Shown: positions 14,560 to 24,270 of the stretch, one piece after another
Position numbering within the stretch: position 1 is the stretch's first letter
How the letters are laid out: each line of letters opens with the position of its first letter
Origin: Acidovorax sp. FJL06
GTDB taxonomy: Bacteria; Pseudomonadota; Gammaproteobacteria; Burkholderiales; Burkholderiaceae_C
Direction of reading: 5' to 3'
Length of the DNA stretch: 42,082 nucleotides
Assembly: GCF_003852545.1 (NCBI RefSeq)
Contig: NZ_QAJR01000008.1
Coordinates: 1-42,082 of the forward strand
Translations under genes and position numbers: made by a program
Notes under the pieces: generated by a model
Seen by the model: the letters and a program-made list of their open reading frames with translations, nothing else
The model's database searches: none
Told to the model about the DNA's origin: nothing

Positions 14560-15474
14560 ATGTTCTACAACAACGCCCTTGACTCCCAGGAACTGATGCA
14601 GCGCATCGCCAACGACCTCATCGACAGCTACGACGAGGAGCTGGAGCTGGAGATCGAAGACCGCGAGGTGGACGACATCGGCGCCCCCACCGCTGCCGAC
14701 AAGCTGGCGCGCCAGCAGTATTTCAAGGAGCTGTTCCGCCTGCAGGGCGAGCTGGTCAAGCTGCAGGACTGGGTGCAGCACAGCCGCGAGAAGGTGGTGA
14801 TCCTGTTCGAGGGGCGCGACGCCGCCGGCAAGGGCGGCGTGATCAAGCGCATCACCCAGCGCCTGAATCCGCGCGTGGCCCGTGTGGCGGCGCTGCCTGC
14901 GCCCAACGACCGCGAGCGCACGCAGTGGTACTTCCAGCGCTATGTGGCGCACCTGCCGGCCGCCGGTGAGATGGTGCTGTTCGACCGCAGCTGGTACAAC
15001 CGCGCGGGCGTCGAGCGGGTCATGGGCTTTTGCAGCGACGACGAGTACGAAGAATTCTTCCGCACCGTGCCCGATTTTGAAAAGATGCTGGTGCGCTCGG
15101 GCATCCGGCTCATCAAATACTGGTTCTCCATCACCGACGAGGAGCAGCACCTGCGCTTTCTCGGCCGCATCCACGACCCGCTCAAGCAGTGGAAGCTCAG
15201 CCCCATGGACCTGGAAAGCCGCGTGCGCTGGGAGGCCTACACCAAGGCCAAAGAGACGATGCTGGAGCGCACCCACATCCCCGAAGCGCCCTGGTGGGTG
15301 GTGCAGGCGGTGGACAAGAAAAAGGCGCGCCTGAACTGCATCGCCCACCTGCTGGCGCAGATGCCTTACCAGGAAGTGCCCCACCCCGCCGTGGTGCTGC
15401 CCGACCGGGTGCGCAACCCCGAGTACCTGCGCCAGCCCGTGCCGGGCAGCATGTACGTGCCGGAAATCTACTGA
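14560..15474 (+). CDS. ppk2: polyphosphate kinase 2, class I
   Basis: A 304-residue enzyme that transfers phosphate between polyphosphate and nucleoside diphosphates. Walker A is GRDAAGKGG (about 85-93). The PPK2 signature LPAPNDRERTQWYFQRYVAHLP follows, then Walker B/lid FDRSWYNRAGVERVMGF (about 140-156) and the EEFFRTVPDFEKMLVRSGIRLIKYWFSI block. The single PPK2 domain places it in class I. The ATG at 14560 (MFYNNALDSQ) matches the acidic N-terminal region; an upstream ATG at 14524 is possible. It is divergent from the zntB-like gene. Confidence 0.93.
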   Translation: MFYNNALDSQELMQRIANDLIDSYDEELELEIEDREVDDIGAPTAADKLARQQYFKELFRLQGELVKLQDWVQHSREKVVILFEGRDAAGKGGVIKRITQRLNPRVARVAALPAPNDRERTQWYFQRYVAHLPAAGEMVLFDRSWYNRAGVERVMGFCSDDEYEEFFRTVPDFEKMLVRSGIRLIKYWFSITDEEQHLRFLGRIHDPLKQWKLSPMDLESRVRWEAYTKAKETMLERTHIPEAPWWVVQAVDKKKARLNCIAHLLAQMPYQEVPHPAVVLPDRVRNPEYLRQPVPGSMYVPEIY

Positions 15475-15512
15475 ATTCCGTGGGTGCAGTGGGCCGCGAT
15501 GGCGTGGGATGG

Positions 15513-15568
15513 TTGCTATTGATTGAATAGCTTAAAGCGCATGTCCAGTGGGCGGTAGAGGCCAAAAA
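15513..15568. repeat. 56-bp dispersed repeat, copy 3
   Basis: TTGCTATTGATTGAATAGCT...AAAGCGC...GGCGGTAGAGGCCAAAAA lies between the convergent ppk2 and GlxA-type genes. It has the same length and layout as the copies at 5493 and 41502. Confidence 0.75.
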
Positions 15569-15606
15569 TAGCCCATATAGTGCGACCCGCGGGCCGCCAC
15601 GGGCAC

Positions 15607-16608
15607 TCAGTGCGTCCGGCTGGTGCCGCCCTGCGACGGCGTGCCCCCGCGCCCGAACTGGTGCCAGGCCCGGCGCAGCTGGGTGTCCGAGCTGAAGCCC
15701 GCCATCTGTGCCGCCTGCGTGACGTTCTGGCCGGACCGCAGCGCGGCCTCGGCCGTGGCCAGGCGGATGCGGCGCAGGTACTGCAGTGGCGCGATGCCCG
15801 CGTGTTCCAGAAACAAGCGGGTGAGGTGGCGCGGCGAGGTGTGCGCCACCTCGGCCATCTGGGGCACGCTCCAGTCGGCCTGGGGCTGCTGGCCCACGGC
15901 GTCCTGCACGCGGTGCAGGGCGGGGTGCAGGTGGTTGCGGTGGTGCAGAAAGGGCGAGAACTCCGGGTCATTCGGCCCCCGGCGCAGCGCCACCACCATG
16001 GACTGCGCCACCTGGGCCGCCAGCGCGGGGCCGCAGGTGTCCGAGATGCGGTGCAGCAGCAGGTCGATGCCCGTGGTCACGCCCGCGCTGCTGTACACGG
16101 CGCCATCGGCGACAAACACGCGGTTGGCCACCACGTCGCAGCGCGGGTCCACGGCGGCCAGCTCATCCAGGTGCAGGTGGTGGGTGGTGGCGCGGCGGCC
16201 CGTGAGCAGGCCGGCGTGGGCGGCCAGCACCGAACCGGCGCACACGGTGATCAGCTCCATCTGTTCGGCCACGGGCCGCAACCCGCGCAGCCAGTGCAGC
16301 AGCGCGCGGGCCTCGTCGCCCGCCACGTCGATGTGTTTGCCCGCCAGCCCCACCAGCACCACCCAGGCGGGTGCGGGCAGGGTGGCGGGCAGGGGCTCCA
16401 GCCCCGTCAACAGGGCGCCCACCGAGGTCATGGACTGCGGCGTGGGGCTCACGAAGTGCTGCACAAACCGCTCGGGCAGGCCCCGGCCCACCAGCGTCTG
16501 GTTGGCAATGCGCAAGGCCTCGGCCGGGCCGGCCCAGTCGAGCACCAGGCTGCCTGGGAGCAGGGCGAAGTACACGTGGATGGGGGAAGAAGGTGGTGTG
16601 TCCTGCAT
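15607..16608 (-). CDS. GlxA-family AraC-type transcriptional regulator
   Basis: A 333-residue regulator. The N-terminal DJ-1/PfpI (class I glutamine amidotransferase-like) domain (about 10-200) includes the nucleophile-elbow-like ITVCAGSVLAAHAGLL. The C-terminal AraC HTH pair (about 235-320) shows ADWSVPQMAEVAHTSPRHLTRLFLEHAGIAPLQYL and AAQMAGFSSDTQLRRAWHQFG. The ATG at 16608 is preferred over a TTG five codons upstream. It is the last gene of a minus-strand unit after the cysteine hydrolase and a stand-alone DJ-1 gene, and may regulate that unit. The ligand is unknown. Confidence 0.9.
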   Translation of the reverse strand: MQDTPPSSPIHVYFALLPGSLVLDWAGPAEALRIANQTLVGRGLPERFVQHFVSPTPQSMTSVGALLTGLEPLPATLPAPAWVVLVGLAGKHIDVAGDEARALLHWLRGLRPVAEQMELITVCAGSVLAAHAGLLTGRRATTHHLHLDELAAVDPRCDVVANRVFVADGAVYSSAGVTTGIDLLLHRISDTCGPALAAQVAQSMVVALRRGPNDPEFSPFLHHRNHLHPALHRVQDAVGQQPQADWSVPQMAEVAHTSPRHLTRLFLEHAGIAPLQYLRRIRLATAEAALRSGQNVTQAAQMAGFSSDTQLRRAWHQFGRGGTPSQGGTSRTH

Positions 16609-16656
16609 CGAAGGTTCTTGCAAACGGGGCGGTCTCAGAGCCTGTTCAAAGGCGTT

Positions 16657-17271
16657 TCATGGCGCCGTGTTCCACGGGGTGTCCATCTGGCGGGCGGTGC
16701 GCTCGGACAGCGCCGCGCCCGCGAGCCGGGTGACCAGGTGCAGGCTCATGTCGATGCCCGCGCTGATGCCGGCCGACGTGACCAGCGCACCCCGGTCCAC
16801 CCAGCGCACATTCTCCCGCACGTCGAGTGCCGGGAACTGTGTGCGCAGGTCGGCGATGTCCTCCCAGTGCGTGGTGGCGGGCCCGTGCGTGAGCACCCCG
16901 GCGGCCGCCAGGATGAAGGCCCCCGTGCACACCGAGGCCGTGATCTGCGCGGCCCCGGCCGCTTGCGCCACCCAGGCGCGGGTGGCGGGGCAGGCGGCGG
17001 CCGCATCGACCACGCCGCCTGGCACGATGAGCACATCGGGCGCGGTGGCGCTGGCAAAGTCCGCATCGGGCAGCACGCGCAGGCCCGCGCGGGCGCGCAC
17101 CGGGGGCAGCGTGCGGGCCACGCACTGCACGGCAAACGGCGCGGGGGCGCCGGGGTGCAGGCGTTGGTGCATGCGGCTGGCAGTGGTGAACACCTCGTAG
17201 GGCCCGCCCAGGTCCAGGGCTTCCACCTCGTCAAACACCAGGATGGCGATCTGCAACGGCTGGGCGCTCAT
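16657..17271 (-). CDS. DJ-1/PfpI family protein
   Basis: A 204-residue stand-alone DJ-1/PfpI domain. It has ILVFDEVEALDLGGPYEVF (10-28, including the conserved Glu region), VLIVPGG, the nucleophile elbow ASVCTGAFILAAAGVL with Cys at about residue 115, and GPATTHWEDI, as in isonitrile-hydratase-like members (InhA type). The start ATG overlaps the stop of the upstream cysteine hydrolase (ATGA at 17268-17271), so the genes are translationally coupled. The enzymatic role is not certain; a hydrolase or hydratase acting with the isochorismatase-like partner is plausible. Confidence 0.88.
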   Translation of the reverse strand: MSAQPLQIAILVFDEVEALDLGGPYEVFTTASRMHQRLHPGAPAPFAVQCVARTLPPVRARAGLRVLPDADFASATAPDVLIVPGGVVDAAAACPATRAWVAQAAGAAQITASVCTGAFILAAAGVLTHGPATTHWEDIADLRTQFPALDVRENVRWVDRGALVTSAGISAGIDMSLHLVTRLAGAALSERTARQMDTPWNTAP

Positions 17272-17828
17272 GCTGCGGCCCGGTCCAGCGCCTGCTGCAC
17301 GGTGCACAGCGTGGCAAAACGGCCCTGCAGCACCGTGGCGGTGCGGGTCTTGATGTCGGCGGCGGCCAGCACCTGGCCGTCGGGCTGCACCATGTCCCAG
17401 GTCAGGGTGGCGTCGGTCACGTAGTCCACGGCCCAGCCCAGGTCGGACGCGTGGCGGGTGGTGGTCTCGCAGCATTGTTCGGTGCGGATGCCGCTGATGA
17501 TGAGGCGCTGGATGCCATGGCGCGTGAGCCACACGTCCAGGCCCGTGCCCACCAGCGCACTGTGGCGCGACTTGGTGAAGGTGGCCGCTGCTTCAAAGCC
17601 CGCCAGGCCGTCCAGGGCGCGCACCTGGCCCGAGGCCAGCGAGAACGGGTTCTCGGCCACCTCGGGGCCTTCGCTGTGGAACACCCGCACCACCGGGATG
17701 CCCTGGGCGACGCTGCCCGCGATCAGCGCATTCTGGGCCTGCAGGTAGGCGGGCAGGTCCTGCTCCGTGAAGAACGGGCGGTGGCGGAAGGATTCCTGGA
17801 CATCAATCACAATCAGACAGGTTTTCAT
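17268..17828 (-). CDS. isochorismatase-family cysteine hydrolase
   Basis: A 186-residue cytoplasmic hydrolase. The catalytic triad is visible as Asp9 in CLIVIDVQESF, Lys at about 86 in FTKSRHSAL, and Cys at about 118-119 in GIRTEQCCETTTRHASDLG. The family cleaves amide or vinyl-ether bonds; the substrate is unknown (nicotinamidase and isochorismatase are relatives). It is the first gene of the minus-strand operon with DJ-1 and GlxA-type genes, with a 4-base overlap to the next. Confidence 0.9.
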   Translation of the reverse strand: MKTCLIVIDVQESFRHRPFFTEQDLPAYLQAQNALIAGSVAQGIPVVRVFHSEGPEVAENPFSLASGQVRALDGLAGFEAAATFTKSRHSALVGTGLDVWLTRHGIQRLIISGIRTEQCCETTTRHASDLGWAVDYVTDATLTWDMVQPDGQVLAAADIKTRTATVLQGRFATLCTVQQALDRAAA

Positions 17829-17938
17829 GGGGGTTCCTTGGGGATGGGTCGTTGGGAGCCCCTATCTTCCGGCTGCAGGCCAAGGATGTCCGAGCCCATC
17901 GGGACAGGCTTCGATCAATTTAGGCCATCATTCTGATC

Positions 17939-17955
17939 GCCGGCTGGCAGCCGGC
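17939..17955. terminator. possible hairpin after the chemoreceptor gene
   Basis: The perfect GC stem GCCGGCT / AGCCGGC with a 3-base loop lies 23 bases beyond the mcp stop. No T-run follows, so this is a weak call. Confidence 0.35.
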
Positions 17956-17977
17956 CCCGCGCGCCGGTGCGGGCGTG

Positions 17978-19579
17978 TTACCGCAGCTGGCGGGGGGATG
18001 TTGCCGCCGGCAAGGCGGCCGGGGCGGTGTCGTGCCCACCCCCCTGCAGCTGGAAGGACGCCACCACCTGGTTGAGTTCGTGCGCCTGCTGCTGCAGCGC
18101 GGCGGCCGCGGCCGTGGCTTGCTCCACCAGGGCGGCGTTTTGCTGGGTGCCTTGGTCCATCTGGGCGACGGCCTGGTTGATCTGTTCGATGCCGTCGGTC
18201 TGCTCGCGGCTGGCCTGGCTGATCTCCTCGATCACGGCGGACACGCGCTGCACGCTGGTCACGACCTCCTGCATGGTCGTGCCGGCCTGCTGGGCCAGCT
18301 CGGCACCGGCTTTGACCTGCTCGGCGGAGTTTCCGATCAGGGCCTTGATCTCCTTGGCGGCTTCGGAGGAGCGCTGGGCCAGGCTGCGCACCTCGGAGGC
18401 CACCACCGCAAAGCCCCGGCCCTGTTCGCCCGCACGGGCGGCCTCCACGGCCGCGTTCAGCGCCAGGATGTTGGTCTGGAACGCAATGCCTTCGATCACT
18501 CCGGTGATGTCGGACACCTTGCGCGAGGACGCGTCGATGGAGCCCATGGTCTGCACCAGCTGCTCGACCACCGTGCCGCCCTTGCGCGCCACCTCGGACG
18601 CCGACTGCGCCAGCACGCTGGCCTGGCGGGCGTTGTCGGCGTTCTGCTTGACGTTGGAGGTCATTTCCTCCATCGAGGCGGCGGTCTGCTCCAGCGCGCT
18701 GGCCTGGGATTCGGTGCGGGCCGACAGGTCGTGGTTGCCGGCCGCGATCTGCTGCGAGGCGCTGGCGATGTGCTCGGTGCCGTTGCGCACCTTTTGCACG
18801 ATGCGGTGCAGGCTGTCGCGCATCGCCTGCATGTCGAGCATGAGGCTGGAGCTGTCGCCGGCGCGCGTGGCCACGGCCACCGACAGGTCGCCCTCGGAGA
18901 TGCTGCGGGCGATGCTGCGGGCATAGCCGGGCTCCCCGCCCAGTTGCCGGATGAGGTTGCGCGAGATCAGGGTGCCGATCACCAGCAGGGCGGCGCCCAG
19001 CAGCAGCGCCAGCACGCCAAAGCGGATCGCCTGCTGCCAGATGGCTGCGTCCACCGTGTCGATGTACACGCCCGAGCCGATGACCCAGCCCCAGGGGGCA
19101 AAGCCCTTCACGTACGAGGTTTTCTCGACCGGCGTGGTGCTGCCGGCCTTGGGCCACAGGTAGGGCACGAAGCCCGCGCCGCTGGCCTGCACGGTGCGCA
19201 CGAACTCGACGAACAGCTGTTTGCCGTTGGGGTCCTTGTTGGCGGTGAGGTCCTGCCCGTTGAGTTCGGGGCGCACGGGGTGCATCACCATGCGCGGGTG
19301 CATGTCATTGATCCACACATACTCGTTGCCGCTGTAGCGCACGGCCTGGATGGCCGCCGCAGCGCGCTTGCGGGCCTCGTCTTCGGGCATGCCGCCCTTG
19401 GTGCTCAGCTCATGGAAATGCGTGGCGATGCCGTGGGCTGTTTCCACCACCTGGCGCACGCCGGCCTGGCGTTCTTCAAGGATCAGCTGGCGTTCGGACA
19501 GCAGGAACCAGGCGGTCAGGACGGCGATGCCGAGGAGGGCGCTGAGCACCAGAAGGGCCAGTTTGCGTGCGATGGTCAT
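17978..19579 (-). CDS. methyl-accepting chemotaxis protein with a periplasmic Cache domain
   Basis: A 533-residue chemoreceptor. TM1 is at about 7-27. A single-Cache-type periplasmic domain follows (about 30-185; [26 protein letters not shown] and [12 protein letters not shown] are typical). TM2 is at about 187-207, then HAMP, then the signalling domain. Its hairpin tip contains [30 protein letters not shown], for CheA/CheW coupling. ATG at 19579 is preceded by GGAGG at good spacing. Upstream lies a GGCA tetranucleotide repeat (19642-19657). The ligand is unknown; such Cache domains often bind carboxylates. Confidence 0.93.
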   Translation of the reverse strand: MTIARKLALLVLSALLGIAVLTAWFLLSERQLILEERQAGVRQVVETAHGIATHFHELSTKGGMPEDEARKRAAAAIQAVRYSGNEYVWINDMHPRMVMHPVRPELNGQDLTANKDPNGKQLFVEFVRTVQASGAGFVPYLWPKAGSTTPVEKTSYVKGFAPWGWVIGSGVYIDTVDAAIWQQAIRFGVLALLLGAALLVIGTLISRNLIRQLGGEPGYARSIARSISEGDLSVAVATRAGDSSSLMLDMQAMRDSLHRIVQKVRNGTEHIASASQQIAAGNHDLSARTESQASALEQTAASMEEMTSNVKQNADNARQASVLAQSASEVARKGGTVVEQLVQTMGSIDASSRKVSDITGVIEGIAFQTNILALNAAVEAARAGEQGRGFAVVASEVRSLAQRSSEAAKEIKALIGNSAEQVKAGAELAQQAGTTMQEVVTSVQRVSAVIEEISQASREQTDGIEQINQAVAQMDQGTQQNAALVEQATAAAAALQQQAHELNQVVASFQLQGGGHDTAPAALPAATSPRQLR

Positions 19580-19641
19580 GGAGGGCCTCCTGAAACGGAA
19601 TGGGACAACCGTGCGGAGCGGCTCCGTCTGCAGGCAAGCAA

Positions 19642-19657
19642 GGCAGGCAGGCAGGCA
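19642..19657. repeat. GGCA tetranucleotide repeat upstream of mcp
   Basis: There are four perfect tandem GGCA units, with degenerate CAGGCAAGCAA before them, about 60 bases upstream of the chemoreceptor start. They lie in the leader or promoter region. Confidence 0.7.
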
Positions 19658-19782
19658 GAACAACCACTCAACCGTTTGCAGGGTACTGCCGCAACCCTGG
19701 CCCGTGGCATGGCGATAACCCGCATGGGCGGGCTGGGGAGGCCAGGAAGGTGCCCCGGGGGCGGGAAAGCAAGTGGGGGGCG

Positions 19783-20889
19783 CTACACCAGCCGCGCCGC
19801 CACCAGTTCCTTCTTGAGGTAGGCGTAGAACAGCGGCGCCGCCACCAGCCCGGCGGGGCCGAACACGGCCTCGGCCACGAACATCACCGACAGCAGCTCC
19901 CACACGCCCATCTGCGTGCGGCGGCCCACCACCTTGGCGTTGATCACGTACTCGGCCTTGTGGATCAGGATCAGAAAGCCCAGGCAGGCGGCGGCCGCCA
20001 GTGGCGACACCGACAGGCCCACGATGGTGATGACCACGTTGCACACCAGGTTGCCCACGATGGGCACCAGCCCTGCGACGAAGGTGAAGGTGATGAGCAC
20101 CGGCGTGTAGGGCAGCTCCAGGTCCCACAGCGGCAGCGCGAACAGCAGGAACAGCGCGGTGAGCAGGGTGTTGAAGGCCGCGATCCAGAACTGGGCGGCC
20201 ACGATCTGGCGAAAGGCCTCGCCAAACACCGTGATGCGCAGCTTGAGCTGCTGGGCCAGCGGCCCCCGCGCCAGCACCGGGGGGCGCACGGCGGCCAGGG
20301 CGCCAATCAGCAGGCCCACGTAGGCAAACAGCACGCTGGCCAGCCAGGCCCGCCCGGCCACGGCCAACGCACCGGCCTTGGCGCCCAGGTAGCTGGCGAT
20401 GATGCGCTGGATGTCGGCGGCGCCCTCGGGCAGGTGCGAGGCCATGTCGGCCGGCAGCTTCAGCCGCAGCTCCAGCACCGTGCGCGCCATGTAGGTGAGC
20501 AGCTCCTGGTATTGCTGCGGTGCGCTGACCAGGTAGCCCCGCGAATGGGTGAGGCCGACGGCCAGCAGGGCCAGCGGCGCCAGCATGACCAGCCCCGCCG
20601 CGCCAATCTGCGCTGCGCGCAGGGTGGTTGCGGAGGGCGGGGGTTGGCGCCACACGCGGCCCAGGCCCTGTGCGAACCAGCCGGTGAGCGCGCGGGTGAG
20701 CAGAAAGCCCAGGCACACGCACAGCAGCCCGGGCAACAGCCCGCGCCACATGACCAGCAGCAGCACCCCGGCCACCAGCAGGTAGCTGGCCGTGACGATG
20801 GCCTGGTTCAGGGCACGCGGGGGTAGTGTGGCGGGCGTGGGCTCAGGCGGGGCTGAGGGTGCGGGGGCTGGAGACGGGCGCTGCGCCAT
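19783..20889 (-). CDS. AI-2E family transporter (PerM-like permease)
   Basis: A 368-residue inner-membrane protein with about 8 hydrophobic helices. It has the AI-2E family pattern: N-terminal helix pair, a central soluble loop (about 130-190), then [49 protein letters not shown] (about 265-290) and a last [21 protein letters not shown]. The proline-rich N-terminus ([17 protein letters not shown]) precedes TM1. Start at 20889 is chosen because upstream sequence runs into purM. The family was named for quorum-signal export, but members also act in ion or proton antiport; the substrate is unassigned. The purM-permease-hda clustering is typical for Burkholderiales. Confidence 0.88.
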   Translation of the reverse strand: MAQRPSPAPAPSAPPEPTPATLPPRALNQAIVTASYLLVAGVLLLVMWRGLLPGLLCVCLGFLLTRALTGWFAQGLGRVWRQPPPSATTLRAAQIGAAGLVMLAPLALLAVGLTHSRGYLVSAPQQYQELLTYMARTVLELRLKLPADMASHLPEGAADIQRIIASYLGAKAGALAVAGRAWLASVLFAYVGLLIGALAAVRPPVLARGPLAQQLKLRITVFGEAFRQIVAAQFWIAAFNTLLTALFLLFALPLWDLELPYTPVLITFTFVAGLVPIVGNLVCNVVITIVGLSVSPLAAAACLGFLILIHKAEYVINAKVVGRRTQMGVWELLSVMFVAEAVFGPAGLVAAPLFYAYLKKELVAARLV

Positions 20890-20923
20890 GCGCTGGGGCG
20901 GGCTGAACGGGGAGCGCCGTGGT

Positions 20924-21967
20924 TCAGGCCACCACCACGGCGGCACCTTCGCCGCGCGCAGCAATCGTGCCGATGGCGTACACCTGCTCGCCGGCGGCGC
21001 GCAGCGTGGCGGCCGTGGCTTCGGCGTTGGCGGCATCCACCACCACCACCATGCCGATGCCGTTGTTGAAGGTGCGGTTCATCTCGATGTCGTCGATGCC
21101 CGCGGTCTTTTGTAGCCAGGCGAACAGCTCGGTCTGGGGCCAGCTGCCCTTCTTCAGGTGGGCGGCCGTGCCTTCGGGCAGCACGCGGGGGATGTTTTCG
21201 AGCAGGCCGCCGCCGGTGATGTGGGCCAGGGCCTTGATGGGATGCTGGGCCAGCGCGGCCAGCACGTTCTTCACGTACAGGCGGGTGGGTTCCATGATGG
21301 CCTGCTTGAAGGGCTTGCCGTCCAGCGTGGCGGGGGCGCTGTCGCCCGCGCGGTCGATGCACTTGCGCACCAGGCTGAAGCCGTTGGAATGCACGCCATG
21401 GCTGGCCAGGCCCAGCACCACGTCGCCGGGCTTCACATCCTTGCCGGTCAGGATCTTGGACTTTTCGACCGCGCCCACGGCAAAACCGGCCAGGTCGTAT
21501 TCGCCCGCAGGGTACATGCCGGGCATTTCAGCGGTTTCGCCGCCGATCAGCGCGCAGCCGGAGAGCTCGCAGCCCTTGGCAATGCCGCCGACCACGGCCG
21601 CTGCCGTGTCTACATCGAGCTTGCCGCAGGCAAAGTAGTCGAGGAAGAACAGCGGTTCGGCGCCCTGCACCAGCACGTCGTTCACGCTCATGGCCACCAG
21701 GTCGATGCCCACGGTGTCGTGCATGTTCCATTCGAACGCCAGCTTGAGCTTGGTGCCCACGCCGTCGGTGCCGCTCACCAGCACGGGCTCTTTGTAGCGC
21801 TTGGGCACCTCGAACAGCGCGCCAAAGCCGCCGATGCCCGCCAGCACGCCTTCGCGCATGGTCTTCTTGGCCAGCGGCTTGATGCGCTCGACCAGGGCGT
21901 CGCCCGCGTCGATGTCAACGCCGGCGTCTTTGTAGGAGATGGGGGTGGAGGAGGCAGAGGAGCTCAT
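20924..21967 (-). CDS. purM: phosphoribosylformylglycinamidine cyclo-ligase (AIR synthetase)
   Basis: A 347-residue enzyme of purine biosynthesis converting FGAM to AIR with ATP. The motif order is conserved: [13 protein letters not shown] at the N-terminus, [15 protein letters not shown] (about 65-79), [61 protein letters not shown] and [16 protein letters not shown]. The ATG at 21967 ([12 protein letters not shown]) is the family start; upstream codons belong to the preceding intergenic region. Confidence 0.97.
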   Translation of the reverse strand: MSSSASSTPISYKDAGVDIDAGDALVERIKPLAKKTMREGVLAGIGGFGALFEVPKRYKEPVLVSGTDGVGTKLKLAFEWNMHDTVGIDLVAMSVNDVLVQGAEPLFFLDYFACGKLDVDTAAAVVGGIAKGCELSGCALIGGETAEMPGMYPAGEYDLAGFAVGAVEKSKILTGKDVKPGDVVLGLASHGVHSNGFSLVRKCIDRAGDSAPATLDGKPFKQAIMEPTRLYVKNVLAALAQHPIKALAHITGGGLLENIPRVLPEGTAAHLKKGSWPQTELFAWLQKTAGIDDIEMNRTFNNGIGMVVVVDAANAEATAATLRAAGEQVYAIGTIAARGEGAAVVVA

Positions 21968-22047
21968 GGGAGGTGCTTTGGTGCTGGTAGGCCCGCCAGG
22001 CGGGCTGGAATCCGGGGATTTTAAGGGGCATGCCCCGCCACCCCTGC

Positions 22048-23265
22048 TCAGCCCTGCGGGGTGGGGGGCTTTGGGGTGGCGCGGACCCGCGCCGCATGCA
22101 CCAGCACACCGGCCAGCGCCAGCGTGGCAAACAGCATTCCGGCGCTGAAGGTGGCGCTGGCGCCCAGGCGGTCCCACAGCAGGCCGGCCAGTGCGCTGGC
22201 CACCAGCAGTGCCACGCCGCTGACCAGGTTGAACATGCCAAACGCCGTGCCGCGCAGGTCGGCGGGTGCAGCGCTGGCCACCATGGTGGCCAGCAGCCCC
22301 TGCGTCATGGCCATGTGCAGGCCCCACAGCGCAATGCCCAGCCAGGCCACCAGGCCGCGCCCGCTCAGGGCCAGCAGGGCATCGGCGGCGAGCAGCACCA
22401 CCAGGCCCCAGGCCAGCAGCGTGGTGTGGCTCACCCGGTCGGAGAGCTTGCCCAGCGGGTAGGCGCCGAGCGCGAACACCAGGTTCATGAGCACCAGCGC
22501 CAGTGGCGTCCAGGCCAGGGGCAGCCCATCCTGCTGCAGGCGCAGCACCAGGAACGCCTCGCTGAAGCGCGCCAGCGTGAAGATAGCGCCCAGGGCCACC
22601 ACCCACCAGTAGCCCGGGCTCAGGCGGCGCAGGTTTTCGCGCCGGATGGGGTTGGTGCGGGGCTGGCCGGCCGGGCGCTCGGGCTCCTTCACGCCGCACA
22701 CCAGCACCACGATGCACAGCGCGGCCGGGATCACGGCCACCCAGAACACGGCACGGAAATCATTGGCCCACAGCAACATCAGCCCCATGGCCAGCAACGG
22801 GCCCACGAAGGCCCCCACGGTGTCCAGCGACTGGCGCAGCCCGAACGCCGCGCCGCGCTGCTCCGGCGGCGCCAGGTCGGCCACCAGCGCATCGCGCGGC
22901 GCCCCCCGGATGCCCTTGCCCACCCGGTCCAGCAGCCGGGCCGTGACCACCCAGCCGGCCGTGGAGGCCAGGGCGAACAGCGGCTTGGACAAGGCCCCCA
23001 GGCCGTAGCCCAGCACGGCCAGCGGCTTGCGCTTGCCCCACCAGTCGCTCAACGCCCCCGAAAACACCTTCAGGATCATCGCCGTGGCCTCGGCCGCCCC
23101 CTCGATGAGGCCCACGGTGAGCATGCTCACGCCCAGGGCTGTGACCATGAAGACCGGCAGCAGGCTGTGGATCATTTCGGAGGAAATGTCCATCAGCAGG
23201 CTGACAAACCCCAGGGCCCAGATGCCGGCAGGCAGGCGCTTGGAGGGGGAGGCGGGAGGGGCCAT
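22048..23265 (-). CDS. MFS transporter
   Basis: A 405-residue polytopic protein with about 12 hydrophobic helices. The MFS loop 2-3 motif appears as [23 protein letters not shown] (about 72-94), and a second copy after helix 8 is [17 protein letters not shown]. An [23 protein letters not shown] segment resembles the drug- or sugar-efflux group often annotated near UhpC/fosmidomycin-resistance types. The N-terminus [31 protein letters not shown] fits the subgroup. The start at 23265 is chosen on this pattern. The substrate is unknown. It is divergent from hda. Confidence 0.88.
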   Translation of the reverse strand: MAPPASPSKRLPAGIWALGFVSLLMDISSEMIHSLLPVFMVTALGVSMLTVGLIEGAAEATAMILKVFSGALSDWWGKRKPLAVLGYGLGALSKPLFALASTAGWVVTARLLDRVGKGIRGAPRDALVADLAPPEQRGAAFGLRQSLDTVGAFVGPLLAMGLMLLWANDFRAVFWVAVIPAALCIVVLVCGVKEPERPAGQPRTNPIRRENLRRLSPGYWWVVALGAIFTLARFSEAFLVLRLQQDGLPLAWTPLALVLMNLVFALGAYPLGKLSDRVSHTTLLAWGLVVLLAADALLALSGRGLVAWLGIALWGLHMAMTQGLLATMVASAAPADLRGTAFGMFNLVSGVALLVASALAGLLWDRLGASATFSAGMLFATLALAGVLVHAARVRATPKPPTPQG

Positions 23266-23531
23266 GGTGCAGGGATCTTGACGACGGGGATGAATGGGGC
23301 CGCGAGGGCGCTTGCGGCAGACTAAAATCCTTCCGATTGTCGCCCACCGCCCTGCAAGGGGCCTGGCCAGGACAACGCGCTGCAAGCCCCTTTTTTCGCC
23401 GAGCCCCGCCGCAGTCACCTACGGCCGGGCCCTTCCTCCCATTCTCCTGTGATGCTGCTGCTGATCCTTTCCTCGCCTGCCGCTCCCGCACCGACCGCCA
23501 CGGGCCTGCCCTTGCCGCCGGGGTGCCGCGC

Positions 23532-24236
23532 ATGATGATGAAGCAACTGGCGCTGGACATCGGCCTGGCCACGGGCCCCACCCTGGCCCGTTTTTATGCC
23601 GGCCCCAACGAGGCCGCCCTGCAGCACCTGCGCCTGGCCGCCGGCGAGGGCAGCAGCCAGGCCACCCGTTCGCCCGTGCCCACCTACCTGTGGGGCGAGC
23701 CCGGCAGCGGCAAGACCCACCTGCTCAAGGCCGTGCGCCAGGCCCTGCGCGAGCAGGGTGCCAGCGTGGGCTGGCTCGACCCCTCGGTGGCCGAGCCCCC
23801 GGATTTCAATGAGGACTGGGCGGCCATCGTCATGGACGATGTGCACCTGTACGACACCGCCCAGCAGGCCACGGCCTTCAACTGGTTTGTGAATGCCATC
23901 AGCCCGGCCAGCGGCGGCCAGCGCTGGGTGCTGGCCGCGGGCAACCTGCCCCCGGCCGACCTGCCCCTGCGCGACGACCTGCGCAGCCGCCTGGGCTGGG
24001 GCCATGTGTTCCAGCTGCAGCTGCTGGGCGAGGACGAGCGCCGCTCCGTGCTGCGCCAGGAGGCCGACGCGCGCGGCGTGTTCCTGGGCGACGAGGTGAT
24101 GGACTACATGCTCAACCGCTTCTCGCGCGACCTGGGCAGCCTCATGCAGTTGCTGGACCAACTGGACGCATTCGCGCTGCGCACCCAGCGGGCCATCACG
24201 ATCCCCCTGCTCAAGACGATGTTGGAGTCCGAGTGA
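23532..24236 (+). CDS. hda: DnaA regulatory inactivator Hda
   Basis: A 234-residue AAA+ protein that, with the loaded beta clamp, stimulates hydrolysis of DnaA-ATP. The N-terminal clamp-binding motif is seen as KQLALDI, followed by Walker A GEPGSGKT (about 55-62), Walker B IVMDDVHL (about 99-106) and sensor-like RDLGSLMQLLDQLD near the end. Three consecutive ATGs (23532, 23535, 23538) are possible starts. It is the first gene of a plus-strand run with a HAD phosphatase and pcnB. Confidence 0.92.
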   Translation: MMMKQLALDIGLATGPTLARFYAGPNEAALQHLRLAAGEGSSQATRSPVPTYLWGEPGSGKTHLLKAVRQALREQGASVGWLDPSVAEPPDFNEDWAAIVMDDVHLYDTAQQATAFNWFVNAISPASGGQRWVLAAGNLPPADLPLRDDLRSRLGWGHVFQLQLLGEDERRSVLRQEADARGVFLGDEVMDYMLNRFSRDLGSLMQLLDQLDAFALRTQRAITIPLLKTMLESE

Positions 24237-24270
24237 CCCGCCGCGCCCTTTTCGTAACTTTCTGCACTGC

